The notes beneath the pieces were generated by a model, which was given only the letters and a program-made list of their open reading frames with translations, was not told the origin of the DNA and searched no databases. Made by a program: the position numbers and the translations under genes. This document shows positions 45,384-55,546 of a DNA stretch of 64,000 nucleotides, one piece after another (within the stretch, counting starts at the first letter, position 1; each line of letters begins with the position of its first letter). The stretch comes from Bradyrhizobium erythrophlei (GTDB taxonomy: Bacteria > Pseudomonadota > Alphaproteobacteria > Rhizobiales > Xanthobacteraceae). Location: assembly GCF_900129505.1 (NCBI RefSeq), contig NZ_LT670818.1:3224001-3288000 (forward strand), in the 5' to 3' direction.

Positions 45384-48300
45384 TCAAATGCCGTCGAGCA
45401 CCGCTCTGGCCTCACGGGAATCGACGGTTTCGAAGCCCTCAGTGAACGAGCCGTAGATCTTGGTGAGTTCATCATAGGCTTCCGCTCGTCGATCGCCCTC
45501 CGCCACAAGCCGCGTGAGCTTTGCACTGCCTCGTAGGAGAAGTGCGCGGGCACTTTGGGCTTGCGCGCTCTCCATGGCGCGCCGGAGGCAGCGTTCCGCC
45601 TCCGCTTGGTCGCGGGTTGCCAGAGCGAGATCCCTCGAGCAGGTGCAGACTGGCGTCGGTCCAGTGCTCCTCATTGCGCTCGGCGACAGCCCGAGCTTCG
45701 GCGAGAGTGACGATCGCGTCCTCAAGCCGTTGCGCTCGGCGGTAAAGGTCAGCAAGGATCCCCAAATAGTGCGGCAAACGCAGCTCAGCCCCGGTGGCCC
45801 GCAGGTCACGCACACCGACCCGAACGCGTGCGATACCATCATCGACATCGCCCTCCTCGGCGACGGCCCAGCCGTTCATGATCGCGGCCCAGGCGTCATA
45901 ATAGCTGAACCCGTGTTCGGTGCAGATCGAGTGAGCCGCGTCGGCACGAGCACGGACCTCCGTCGGCTCGCGACGGAACTGGTGCAGCATCGCCGCGTAT
46001 GCGAGCGCCACTGCCAAGCTAAACGGGTGGACGAGTCGATGGGCTAGATCGATCGCATCCTGCGCCGCCCGAAGCGCGGTGTCCGCGAACCCAAGATGCC
46101 AGTCGACATGAGCCCTATAGGCGCGGCCGAAGACGTGAATGTTGACGCCGCGCGACAAGGCATTGGCCGGATCGCCGGCATGCACGATCTTTGCACTGCT
46201 GATCTCCAAGTGCTCGCGCGCCGATTGGTGCTCGCCCTGATGGAATAGATTGAACGCCAGGGCATTGTGCGCGTCGGCCTGCATCACGAGATCGTCGCCT
46301 TGCTCGGCCAGGTCGACGAGCTCGGAGCCCAGTTCGCTCGTGCGCTGGATGTGACCGCGTACGTGATGCACATAGCACAGGCCGCGTAACGCCCTGGCGA
46401 CGGTGACCGTACCGTCGCGCCAGGTGCTCCGCTCTGGCGTGCACCGTCTCGACCTCTGGGGCGGCAAAAGCCCCTTGTTGCGGTCAGCGGGGACCCAGTG
46501 CAATCTGCACCTCAAGCTCGCGGCGCAACTGCTCATCGGTGGGCGGGCGGTTCCCGAGCATCTCGAGGGCCGTGGTCAGGTGACTTATCGCCTCCCTGTT
46601 CGCCGATCGGCCAACAGCCATCTGTCCGGCTCGTAACCAAAAGTCGATCGCCCGATCGGCGAGCCCGGCTGCGGTCAGATGGTGCGCAAGGAGCTCGGGC
46701 TGACGCGCGACGACGTCGGCGAACCGCGCCTCGAGGACGGCGGCAATCCGGCCGTGGAGCTCGCTCCGTCTGCTCTTAAGCATCGAGGCGTAGGCGACGT
46801 CCTGGACCAGCGCATGCTTGAACGCATAGACCGCCTCGGGCGGCGTGCCGCGCTGAAAGACGAGCTCTGACTTCACGAGCCGGGCGAGCGCCTGGTCGAG
46901 ATCAGTCGGTTCTCGTGCAGCGACTGCATCGAGGAGCTCGTAGGTGAACTCACGGCCAATGGCGGCGCCGACCTGGACCAGATCCTTGGCCGAAGCCAGG
47001 TGATCGAGCCGGGCCATGAGAGAGTCCTGCAGACTCGCCGGAATGGCAAGTACGCCACGCGATGCGACCAGCGCGAGACCCTGGGGCGTGTTGCGCAGCA
47101 TGCCTGACTCCAGCACGGTCTTGGTGAGTTCTTCGATGAAGAGCGGAACGCCTTCGGTCTTCGCGACAATCTCGTCCACCACTGCTGGAGGAAGGCGGCG
47201 CCCACCTGACGTTTGCTCGACAAGAGCCGCCGCTGCCCGGCGCGCGAGGCGATTGAGCGTCAAGGCCGTTACATGCGGGAAGGACGGCCAGGGTGGCGTC
47301 ATCTCCAGCCGGAAGGTGATGATTACGAGCACCGGCAGGCGCTGGACCCGTTCCAAGATCAGCCCGAGGAGCTCGATTGATGTCGGATCGTACCAGTGCG
47401 CGTCCTCAAACACTGACAGAACCGGCCGTCGCTGGGCCAGGCCTTCGAGCTCTGCGAGAAGCACCTCGAGTGTCTTGCGCTTCTGGGTCTGCGGCAAGAG
47501 GTCGAGCGGCGGGTATCGACCGTCCATCGGTATGCCGAGGAGAGCCGCGATGAGTGGGACGGCTTCGGTGAGATCGTCGGTCCCTTGGGCAAGCAAAGAC
47601 ACGAGCTTGGATAGCCGCATCGGAGGCGTGTCATCCCGCTCGAACGCCGCCGCTCGCTCGAGCTGGTCGATGAATGGCCAGAGCACGGTATTGGCGTGGT
47701 AGCGCGAGGCACGGTGAGAGATCCGAGTGTGCGGCTCGTCGGCGATCCGCTTTCGGAGCGCCTCGATGAGTCGCGACTTACCGATCCCGGCCTCTCCGGC
47801 GAGTAGCATCGCCTGACCCTCGCCGCTCTTGGCGAGGTGCCCGCGCTCGAGGAGAAGTCCCAGTTCCTGCTCACGCCCAACGAGCGGGCTCAGGCCCGCT
47901 GTGTGGAGTGCCTCGAAGCGGCTCTCCGCTGCTCCTGCGCGGGCGATCCGCCAAGCGTTGATCGGCTCTTTGAAGCCCCGCAGCTCGCATGGTCCGAGGT
48001 CCTCGACCTCGAACAGCCCGCCGATCAGGCGCCGTGTTTGCTCAGCGATGACGACTTCACCGCTCCGGGCCACAACCTGCAGGCGGGCGGCGAGGTTCGG
48101 GGTGTCGCCGACGACCGCTTCCTCCTGCGCCGCGCCGGTGCCGAGGAGATCACCTACGACGACGAGGCCTGTCGCGATTCCTACCCGCGCGGCAAGTGGG
48201 CGACCGTCAGGAGACCGCAGACGGTCCACGGCCTCGACAATCGCGATGCTGGCTGTCACCGCCCTCTCAGCCTCATCCTCGTGCGCGCGTGGCCAACCGA

Positions 48301-48700
48301 AATAGGCGAGCACGCCATCACCCATGAACTTGGCAAGGTGCCCCTCGAAGCGTGCGATCTCGCCCGCGACTGCGTTCTGGTAGGCAGTCAGCGTCTCCCG
48401 CATGTCCTCAGGATCGAGCCGCGTGGAAAGGGACGTCGAGCCGACAAGGTCGACGAACATCACCGTGAGCTGGCGGCGTTCTGCGTGGGACGGCCGCCGG
48501 ATTGAGGCGGTGGACGACGATGCAGCCCCCAGAGCAGCCATCGCCGTTAGCAGCTTTTTTCGGTGCCCGAGCGGCAGACCAAGCTTCTCGAAGTCAGCGT
48601 CCGTGAGCGACGACAGTACGTCGGCATCGATAGCCTGCTCGCGGAAAAGCGCCGCGTAATCGGGAAGGCCGAGATCCTGAAGCCACTGCGCGACGTCCAT
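45384..48700 (-). pseudogene. Frameshifted SAM / adenylate cyclase / ATPase-TPR regulator
   Basis: The first 738 codons (48700-46484) read cleanly: a SAM domain (about 3-58), a class III cyclase domain with metal sites FVDLVGST (82-89) and FMGDGVLAYFGW, and an AAA/STAND ATPase with AGEAGIGKSRL. The usual C-terminal TPR region is present but scattered over three frames. After VQIALGP come a stop, FAAPEVETVHARAEHLARR in the same frame, then DGTVTVARALRGLCYVHHVRG in another (46405 to about 45640), and finally DLALATRDQAEAERCL to VLDGI in a third, ending at 45384. At least three indels are needed. A shortened 738-aa protein could still be made with an intact cyclase. Confidence 0.8.
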
Positions 48701-49268
48701 TCCGCGACGCTCCGCCAGCCGGGTCCCCCGCAGTGAAGTCTAGCAGAGAACGAGAGCCTACGCGGGAATGTCTTGCCTCCGCTTGCCGGTCGCAGCAGTC
48801 CCTTTCACCCGGCTCGGATCGACCGGCGAGCCCGCCGGCAACGGCCGGCCATCGTGGTATCAAGCTTAACATAAGTGCCAATGCCGTGATTAAATAAGGC
48901 TATTATTGCTGCGGTGCATGAGTCCGCTGCTGGCGCCTTTGAGACAAGCCAGCCGCATCTGAGCATGTCTGTTTACAGGGGTAGATCGGAAGTGAGCGGC
49001 AGACGGTCAAAACGGCGCTTTTGACCCTGAGCAGTCATTCGCCGTAAGCGCAAACCCACAAGTGAGGCGCGGGCCTCGGGAGTGAGTCACGCTGGATGAC
49101 ATGGTCGGCGCGCTTGAGCACCTCGGCCGGAATAGTCCCGCCGGCGGCTTATGCGCACCCGTCACCCTGCGTCGCAAAATCGCAGGCTCGACCAAGCGGA
49201 CGCTCGCTTCAAACTTGGCGTGAGTGTTGCCGGATAAAGCACTTTGCTGATGGATACACATCAGGCTG
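48701..49268. other. Intergenic region, 568 bases
   Basis: Between the cyclase pseudogene and the patatin gene. An AT-rich stretch around 48865-48910 may hold the cyclase promoter. Around 48990-49040 the text GGTCAAAACGGCGCTTTTGACCCTG forms an inverted repeat (GGTCAAAA/TTTTGACC) and is followed by GAGCAGTCATTCGCCG, which looks like a degenerate dispersed repeat. No gene is seen. Confidence 0.45.
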
Positions 49269-51131
49269 CTACCGGAACGCTCTCAGCTTGTCCTCGGATT
49301 CCGCCGCGAGCACTTGCTTGGCGTGATTGTATCCCGCCGCGACAACTTCGTCGTATCGCTTCCATTGCAGCAGTCCGACCTGTTCGATGCGCGGCTGAAA
49401 CAGAAGATCGACGAATTTTCGCATCGCCTTCTGCTTCGAGACCGAACTGATGAAGGACGAATTCAGCATTGTTTCAGGCACCGTCGGCAGGCGGTAGCGC
49501 TGCATGTCCCACGACCGGAGTTTGTCACGAAGATGCGCAATGGTGCCCGGTATCTGATCGATCTCGAACACCCGGCCATCCTCGATCAAGAGGTCGACAC
49601 CGATGATCTGCCGGGCGCCGCGCCGCGCCATCACGTCGACGGGAAAATTATTGAACATGCCACCGTCGAACATCAGGTGTCCGCCGATAAACATCGGCGG
49701 CAGCGCACCGGGAACGGCATAGCTCGCGATCACATTTCGCGCGAGATTTCCTTTGTCGAGAACGACCTCGCTGTTGGTGGAAAAATCGGAGGCAATGACG
49801 AAGAACGTCTTCCAGGTGTCCTCCGCGTCGATACTGGCACCAGTCGCGTTCTCGATGGCCTGGGCCATCGCCTCGTGGGTGCGCTTGCCCTTGATCAGCG
49901 ACACCAGTGGAATGAAATTATAGTCGCCGGTGATGTTGCCCTTTGGATGAAGCAGAAAAGCCTTGTGGACGGCGGTGGAAATCCGCTCCGCCGGCAGATC
50001 GAGCGCGAGGCAGGTCCCCATGATGGCGCCGATCGATGTGCCTCCGACAAAATCGGCTTCGATGCCCGCCTCCTCCAATGCCTTCATGACGCCGACATGG
50101 GCGAATCCGCGCGCCCCACCGCCCGCCAGCACGAGGCCGACACCGTTGCCCGATATGATCCGCGCCAACCTGCGCATGTCGCGCGCAAGTTCCGGCCGGA
50201 TGTGGAAATGCCTCGAGATGCGTCGGTTTTTCAGCCATTGCGCGGTGCCGGTCGGGCTTTTGGTCTCGAGGCCATGCAGAAGGACGAGTGTCCGCCGCGC
50301 GATCGAGACCGGCGTCTCGCCCGCGAGACAGCGGCTTTCCACGCTTGAAAGGCCCGGGTCCTGGCGGCCATCCCCGACCAGTAAGATTTCGTCGCAGTTC
50401 TGCAGACAGAACTGCGTCCAGGCGGACTCGCATGGGTCGGCGACGAGATAAACCGCCTTGCTCGCGGCCTCGATCCCGTCGATGTGATGAGCGATCGCGT
50501 CATGATTTTGGCGGACTGCGCTTGCGGCATCCGTGCCGAACTGCTGGCCGATGTCATTGGGACCCACGATCCTCGTGGCTGCGCTGTCCCGCCCCGCGGC
50601 CCGCAAGCGTCCCGCCAAAGCCGCTGCGTCGACGCCAGGCGAGACGGCAAGAATGCAGATATTGACAGGAACAGTCGGGGCCTGACGCTCTCGTTCCGAC
50701 CGTCGAAACCGATCGATGACGATTCTCGTCATCTGCAGCGCGACCTGCGGGGATTTGGCGAGCGCCCGTTCGACGATCTGCCGCGTCACTTTGACGACCG
50801 ATGAATCGCGCAAGGCGACGATGGAAGCGGAGCGTGGTTCGCCAGTGAACAGGGCAAGCTCACCGACGGTTTCGCCGCGGCCGATTTCGCCGAGTATTTT
50901 GCTTTCGCCGTTGGCTTCCGCCAGCGCCAGCAATCGGCCCGACAGCACGAAATAGACGTCGTCACTGTGCTCGCCCTGGTGAAACAGGACGCCGCCCGAC
51001 GGCAGGTCGATGAATTCGGCTGCGGCCTTGATGCTTGCGATCAGCTCGGCGTCGTCCGAGGCGAAGTGGCCTTTCAAAATGGTTTGCAGCAGGTCGTGTC
51101 TGTGTCGATCGTCCCCGTTCGGTTTCGACAT
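49269..51131 (-). CDS. Patatin-like phospholipase with cyclic-nucleotide-binding domain
   Basis: 620 aa in the layout of bacterial neuropathy-target-esterase relatives. A cNMP-binding domain is N-terminal (about 20-140: GGVLFHQGEHSDDVYFVLSGRL, GETVGELALFTGEPRSA split here). A linker follows with P-loop-free Rossmann-like strands. The patatin domain has the oxyanion hole GGGARGFAHVG (about 337), the nucleophile motif GGTSIGA (about 363) and the catalytic aspartate in DGGMFNNFP. It should hydrolyse phospholipid or lysophospholipid esters at the inner face of the membrane, possibly gated by a cyclic nucleotide. Starts at 51131, 51146 and 51170 are all possible; none has a strong site. The nearby cyclase is broken, so a local cNMP link is only speculation. 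Confidence 0.88.
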   Translation of the reverse strand: MSKPNGDDRHRHDLLQTILKGHFASDDAELIASIKAAAEFIDLPSGGVLFHQGEHSDDVYFVLSGRLLALAEANGESKILGEIGRGETVGELALFTGEPRSASIVALRDSSVVKVTRQIVERALAKSPQVALQMTRIVIDRFRRSERERQAPTVPVNICILAVSPGVDAAALAGRLRAAGRDSAATRIVGPNDIGQQFGTDAASAVRQNHDAIAHHIDGIEAASKAVYLVADPCESAWTQFCLQNCDEILLVGDGRQDPGLSSVESRCLAGETPVSIARRTLVLLHGLETKSPTGTAQWLKNRRISRHFHIRPELARDMRRLARIISGNGVGLVLAGGGARGFAHVGVMKALEEAGIEADFVGGTSIGAIMGTCLALDLPAERISTAVHKAFLLHPKGNITGDYNFIPLVSLIKGKRTHEAMAQAIENATGASIDAEDTWKTFFVIASDFSTNSEVVLDKGNLARNVIASYAVPGALPPMFIGGHLMFDGGMFNNFPVDVMARRGARQIIGVDLLIEDGRVFEIDQIPGTIAHLRDKLRSWDMQRYRLPTVPETMLNSSFISSVSKQKAMRKFVDLLFQPRIEQVGLLQWKRYDEVVAAGYNHAKQVLAAESEDKLRAFR

Positions 51132-51420
51132 GGACGTGCATCCCATCGGTGGACCACAGAGGTCTGCCAAATCGTTTTACGGTTCGCAATCCCCTTTCAA
51201 TCGAGACCGGCAGCTGGAGCATCCCATGCGGCCTGGCGGACCGGCCGTATCGATTGTTCGTCGTGATTGCGGCGGCGCAAACTCACTTATGCTGCAACGC
51301 GGTCATGCCCTCCCGATGGTCGCCGGGCAGCGCGTTCACTCCCCATTCCGCGCATCCGCGCAGGGACGGCGACGATGCCCGCGCTAAGATGGCGGATTTC
51401 CGGTTATGGCGGCACTTTTC

Positions 51421-51560
51421 GGACCTCGCGTTCGGGCAGCGCGACGTCCGATCATTGGGGCAAAGCAGACATCATTTTGAAACGAGCCGACGTCCGAGTC
51501 TGACCCAAGAGCTAACTAGGAGGGTATGACCGCTTCTGGCGCAAAGCGGACGTCGACCCA
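51421..51560. repeat. Dispersed intergenic repeat (GCGCAAAGCGGACGTC type)
   Basis: Contains GGGGCAAAGCAGACATCATT (about 51456) and ATGACCGCTTCTGGCGCAAA followed by GCGGACGTCGACC (51524-51552). Similar text occurs at 5341-5391, 53735-53795, 55017-55125 and perhaps 60090-60120. In other frames these elements translate to strings like ALPPKADI that are often misannotated as genes in Bradyrhizobium and Rhodopseudomonas (recollection). The rest of 51132-51611 holds no gene. Confidence 0.55.
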
Positions 51561-51611
51561 AGTGCCGGCTCTCCGAGTTAGCATTCGACGCATATTTCGC
51601 AGAAGAGATTG

Positions 51612-51701
51612 ATGGCTGTACAGGTTGCAATGCTGGTGGGAAGTCTGCGGAAGGGATCGCTGACGCGAAAGATCACAAAGGCGCTTATCGCTTTGGCGCC
51701 C
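51612..51701 (+). pseudogene. N-terminal fragment of an FMN reductase
   Basis: The first 30 codons (AVQVAMLVGSLRKGSLTRKI, then TKALIALAP) match the N-terminus of the FMN reductase gene at 16714 (CVLVGSLRKASL..ALIWLAP). The similarity stops abruptly after ALAP, and the frame continues with unrelated sequence to 51833. A 5' fragment left by deletion; no catalytic core remains. Confidence 0.7.
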
Positions 51702-51891
51702 CGTGCGATCGCGAGTGCGTGGCTTCCCGACCCGATATATCCGCGTCCGCGATGGGCGTGGTGGGGTTCAGGACATGCGATAATCATCGCGAACGGCATC
51801 GACCAGAGAGCAAGAATCTGGCCACTGGGCTGATGCTGAACGAGACCTCGGCCCGCGACGACGACGCTGCGAGAACCGCAGGCGGGCGCTG

Positions 51892-52827
51892 TCAGTGCGC
51901 GGCGCGGTCGTCCGTGGGCTTGGCTTCCGGCGCCAGCACCAACTCTGCGTCGGCGGCGACATAACGGACATGGCGGTAGTCGCGGATGAAACTGATCCGG
52001 CCGTCGCGCCACTCGAGCCACATCATATAGCTGGGCTTCGGATCGGCGCGATCTTCGAAGACTGCAATCACCTCCCGGCCCTCAAGCCAGGCTGGGGCGA
52101 GCCACACGCCCTCACTCTTGGCATAGATGGTGAAAAACAAACCGGCGTCCGCACGACCGATGCGAGGCGGATGCGAGGACTGATTGAGTTTCACATCGTC
52201 GGCCAGAAGCGCCCGCAGGCTATCCCAGTCCCGCTGATTGAAGAGCTCGGCATAGCGCGTCACCGCAGCGGACGCCGGCCGCGCTTCCGGAGGCGGACCA
52301 GCTTGCTCATTGATCTGACGAAGACGCGCGCGGCCCCGCGCCAGATGCCCCTTCACCGCATCGACGGTCAGGTCGAGCAAACCGGCAATCTCGATCAATG
52401 ACTCATCGAGCACGTCCTTAAGAATAACGACACTCCGCTGGAGGGTGGGAAGCTCCGCGAAGCGCGACACTGCAGTGTTGACCGCTTCCCGGCGCATCAG
52501 CATCTCCACGGGGTCAGGGCTGGCCGAGTCGGCGACGTCCGAGGCCGCGTCGATCGGTTCAGCCTTCCGCGCCGCTCGGCTCCGCAGCAGGTCGAGGGCG
52601 CGGTTGTGCGCGATCCGAAACAACCACGCTCGAAGCGGCGGCGCCTCCTGCAGATCTGGCAGTGCCACGAACGCACGGACGAGCGTGTCCTGCACGACGT
52701 CCTCGCCTTCGATGACCGATCCCATGAGACGCGCGCAATAGCGATGTAGCTCGGGCCGCAGCTCGTCGGCCAAGGCGAGGAGCCGCGCCCGGTGATCGCC
52801 GTGCGCTGAGATCCGTTCTACGCTCAA
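51892..52827 (-). CDS. ECF sigma factor with SnoaL-like C-terminal domain
   Basis: 311 aa. Sigma region 2 (ELRPELHRYCARLMGSVIEGEDVVQDTLVRAF to LFRIAHNRALDLLRS, about 20-82, shown in part) and region 4 (LPTLQRSVVILKDVLDESLIEIAGLLDLTVDAVKGHLARG, about 126-165) are clear. The C-terminal half (about 185-300) is a SnoaL/NTF2-like domain (YAELFNQRDWDSLRALLADDVKL). This plan matches SigJ/ECF41-like sigma factors, where the C-terminal domain replaces an anti-sigma factor. It starts with TTG overlapping the SDR stop (TTGA), so the two are coupled. Confidence 0.85.
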   Translation of the reverse strand: MSVERISAHGDHRARLLALADELRPELHRYCARLMGSVIEGEDVVQDTLVRAFVALPDLQEAPPLRAWLFRIAHNRALDLLRSRAARKAEPIDAASDVADSASPDPVEMLMRREAVNTAVSRFAELPTLQRSVVILKDVLDESLIEIAGLLDLTVDAVKGHLARGRARLRQINEQAGPPPEARPASAAVTRYAELFNQRDWDSLRALLADDVKLNQSSHPPRIGRADAGLFFTIYAKSEGVWLAPAWLEGREVIAVFEDRADPKPSYMMWLEWRDGRISFIRDYRHVRYVAADAELVLAPEAKPTDDRAAH

Positions 52828-53582
52828 TCCGCGAACCCCTCCATCATCGTGACGCCTTTGTCGCCCGTCAGCCCAAAGGCAAAGCCCTCAGCATGCGCCG
52901 GGTCGTGCAGCACGGCCACCACGTTCTCGCCGAAGACCCTTGGCGGCATCGGCGCCCCAAAGCGGGCCACGAACGCCTCGGGCTCGATATCCATGGCTCG
53001 TGCGTAGGCGCCGGCGGCCGTGTCGCCGATTCCGGTACCCAGAATCATCTGCCGCGGGAGGATCGTCTGGAAGCGGATGCCAAGTTTCCTCTGCTCGGAA
53101 ACGCGATTGGCGTATTTGGCCATGAACCAGAGCATGCGCTTGGCGCCACCATACCCGCCCGACATCGGCGATCCCTCCACAGCCGCGCCGCTCGACACCA
53201 CCAGGACGCGGCTCCCGGGCTTGAGTGGCAGGTTCAGCGCGCTCTGCAGCCAATGGAACCCCGCTTTGACATCGTGCTCCCAGGGTGCGGTGAAATCCGC
53301 CCAGCTCATTTGGTCCAATCGCCCCATCGGTGGCTTCGCCCCGGCGTTCAGCGTGAGAATGTCCGGCCGAACGTCGGCAAGGATGCGGTGGGCGGCGGCC
53401 TCGTCCCTAATGTCCGCCGCGACCGTGGAAACGTCCAGTCGGGCCCGGACGGCCTCAAGGGCATCGGATTGGCGCGCGACCACCGTGACCCTGGCGCCGT
53501 GCTCCACGAGCGCCTCGACCAGCCCGAGGCCCAAGCCGCGGCTTCCGCCGGTGACGACGACATTCTTATCTTTGAGGTTCAT
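52824..53582 (-). CDS. Short-chain dehydrogenase/reductase (SDR)
   Basis: 252-aa SDR. The cofactor motif TGGSRGLGLGLVEAL is at about 11-25, the LTLNAGAKPP segment is the SDR NAG motif, and the catalytic serine lies in VVSSGAAVEGSP with YGGAK (the YxxxK pair) about a dozen residues later. The C-terminus is short. The ATG at 53582 follows GGAGCAGAACCG. It is the first gene of a two-gene operon with an ECF sigma factor; in ECF41-type systems the partner gene is often a small oxidoreductase or carboxymuconolactone decarboxylase. It may therefore be both partner and target (inference). Confidence 0.88.
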   Translation of the reverse strand: MNLKDKNVVVTGGSRGLGLGLVEALVEHGARVTVVARQSDALEAVRARLDVSTVAADIRDEAAAHRILADVRPDILTLNAGAKPPMGRLDQMSWADFTAPWEHDVKAGFHWLQSALNLPLKPGSRVLVVSSGAAVEGSPMSGGYGGAKRMLWFMAKYANRVSEQRKLGIRFQTILPRQMILGTGIGDTAAGAYARAMDIEPEAFVARFGAPMPPRVFGENVVAVLHDPAHAEGFAFGLTGDKGVTMMEGFAD

Positions 53583-54094
53583 CGGTTCTGCTCCAGTATT
53601 TCTATGAAGCTAGGACGATTCAGCCTCGAAAAAAGAGTCAATCAACGGTCTGCCGATTGGAGCCCGGAACTCTTAAAGAGCAGCTTGAGGTGAATTCAAG
53701 GGCGGGGCCGGTCTTTCGGCTCCGCCTCGTCGTTCGCGTAATGAGCGGTTATGGAACGGCCGCTTATGGTGGCGCGAAGCAGACATTCGTCCAGACGACG
53801 AGGTCCCGAACAGTGCCAATCGCGTCGTTCTGATCGCCCGACGGTCACCTCCGATCTCCCGATGAACGGACATTTTTAGAGCCGGTCGGCATGTCTCAAA
53901 AGTGGCCAACAACGGAAATGACGAACTGCATTCGATCACCTCGTTGGCGCGGCCGAGCGGCGATGGCACAATGGTAAGCCCGATTTGCCTCGCCGGTGGC
54001 GACCGGCTCCCGGACAGGTTGCATTTGCGCGAAATCTGGCAAATGCTTGAAGGTAAGAGTCTTCTCCGGGGAATCGCGGAACCGGGAGATCCTC
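53583..54094. repeat. Intergenic region with degenerate dispersed repeat
   Basis: 512 bases between divergent genes. At 53735-53795 the text ATGAGCGGTTATGG..CGGCCGCTTATGG..GGCGCGAAGCAGACATTCG resembles the element at 5341-5391. A second piece (GAACGGACATTTTTAGAG, about 53862) may belong to it. No gene is seen; small frames here lack motifs. Confidence 0.5.
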
Positions 54095-54973
54095 ATGATT
54101 GCCATTCACGGCACAAAACGCCGGCGCGGCTTGATATGGTTTGGTACGGCACGCGCCATCATCGGGATATTTCTTGCGGCCGCGTTGGCTTGTTGCACCG
54201 CGATCCCCGCGACGGCGGCAGAGGACCTCTATCGCGCACAAACCGTCGTGACGGGCCAGGGCGAGGCAAATCGCATGATCGGCTTTGCGTCGTGCATGGA
54301 GGACGTCCTCATCAAAGTATCAGGAGCCGAGAGGCTCGCGGGTGACCGCCGGTTAGCGGCGTACAAATCGAAGGCAAAGGATTTCGTCACAGCGTTCGAT
54401 TATCGCGATCAGTTCTCCGGCAAGCCCGAACGCGACGAGCAGGGCACACGCGATCGGCCATTCGACCTGACCGTCGACTTCGACAAGGAGAAAATCGACG
54501 GCGTGCTCAAGGCACTTGGCTTGAAGCCGTGGCTTTCACGTCGTCCGGTGCTTGCTGCCTTTGTCGAGATGGAGCAAGGCGAGCGGAAATTCATCGTCAC
54601 GTCGGATGGAACGCAATCCGATTTACAACGCGACGCGCTGCTCGCGGCGGCTGCCAGGCGCGGGATGAACATTGTGCTGCCGACCGCGGCGGCATTGGCG
54701 AAGGCGAACATCAACGGTACGGAGCTGAGCAAGACGCCGTCCTCGACGCTGGTCTCGCTCGCGGCCGGGCAGGGCGGGGAAGTTGCCTTGGTCGGACGCC
54801 TGGTCTGGAATGATCAGGACCTTGGATGGGCCACGCAATGGCAGATCGACCGGGCCGGTCGGCCGCACCGCTGGCGGCTTCGCGGCGTCACGTTTGATGA
54901 AGCCTTCCGGCGCGGCATCGGTGGCGCCGCGCAGGTGCTGTCTGACAAAGGCGAAGCCGGGAGTCGGGAATGA
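54095..54973 (+). CDS. DUF2066-like exported protein
   Basis: 292 aa. An Arg/Lys-rich N-terminus precedes a hydrophobic stretch (ARAIIGIFLAAALACCTAIPATAAE, about 19-42) that looks like a signal peptide. The mature part starts DLYRAQTVVTGQGEANRMIGF, followed by DVLIKVSGAERL, a pattern I associate with DUF2066 proteins. A later part (KPWLSRRPVLAAFVEMEQGE, ARRGMNIVLP, ALVGRLVWNDQDLGW) fits the rest of that family. Function unknown; periplasmic. The ATG at 54095 follows GGGAGATCCTC. A longer frame to 53996 adds non-homologous residues. Confidence 0.75.
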   Translation: MIAIHGTKRRRGLIWFGTARAIIGIFLAAALACCTAIPATAAEDLYRAQTVVTGQGEANRMIGFASCMEDVLIKVSGAERLAGDRRLAAYKSKAKDFVTAFDYRDQFSGKPERDEQGTRDRPFDLTVDFDKEKIDGVLKALGLKPWLSRRPVLAAFVEMEQGERKFIVTSDGTQSDLQRDALLAAAARRGMNIVLPTAAALAKANINGTELSKTPSSTLVSLAAGQGGEVALVGRLVWNDQDLGWATQWQIDRAGRPHRWRLRGVTFDEAFRRGIGGAAQVLSDKGEAGSRE

Positions 54974-55016
54974 CGAGGTGCGAACCGATTTGAGGTTTAG
55001 CAAATCTCTATAGTTT

Positions 55017-55051
55017 CGGACGTCCGCTTTTTGGCGCGAAGCGGACGTCCG
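55017..55051. repeat. Perfect 13-bp inverted repeat within a dispersed element
   Basis: CGGACGTCCGCTT and AAGCGGACGTCCG flank a nine-base loop (TTTGGCGCG), 43 bases after the DUF2066-like gene. Each arm contains the palindrome GGACGTCC. It could act as a terminator for that gene but lacks a T-run. The following text (about 55079-55125, TACGCGGACGTCAGT..GCGCAAAGCCGACATTCG) is another dispersed-repeat copy. The rest of 54974-55546 holds no convincing gene. Confidence 0.6.
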
Positions 55052-55546
55052 ACGAACCACGGGCGTCAGCCAGTGCCATACGCGGACGTCAGTAAAAGCG
55101 CAAAGCCGACATTCGTCTCCCGGCGACCAATCAATTCGCTTGCGGCGTCGTCTCCAAAAATGCACACCGCTGCGTTGGTTTTGGCCGGGAATAAGAACGA
55201 AGCCGGCTTCCAGTGGCTTTTCCCCCGGCGCGACGGAGATCCATGAACGGTCTCGTCGATGGCCCATACTTCCTCCGGATTCGGATCCGGCGCGAAGTAA
55301 TGGCAATAGACCACCCGAAGGTTCGAATTTCCGCGGTCGAACTGCTTTAACTCTCGACGATCTTGTCGAAGCGCTTGCGGGCGCTCCACTAGCCCTTTGG
55401 CTCTTCTAGCCACGCGCACGAGCAAGCCTTTGACGCTCAATCTACGCAAGGAAAACCACGGGACAACTTCGTCGACTAGAACACCATGGCAATTCGTTGC
55501 AGAAATGGCTTACGCGCAGGTGAACTCCGTCATTGGCTCATCAATA

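Noticed and set aside
55066..55449. 127-codon minus-strand frame next to the dispersed repeats
   Set aside because: It overlaps a repeat copy and has no motif or good start site; probably chance.
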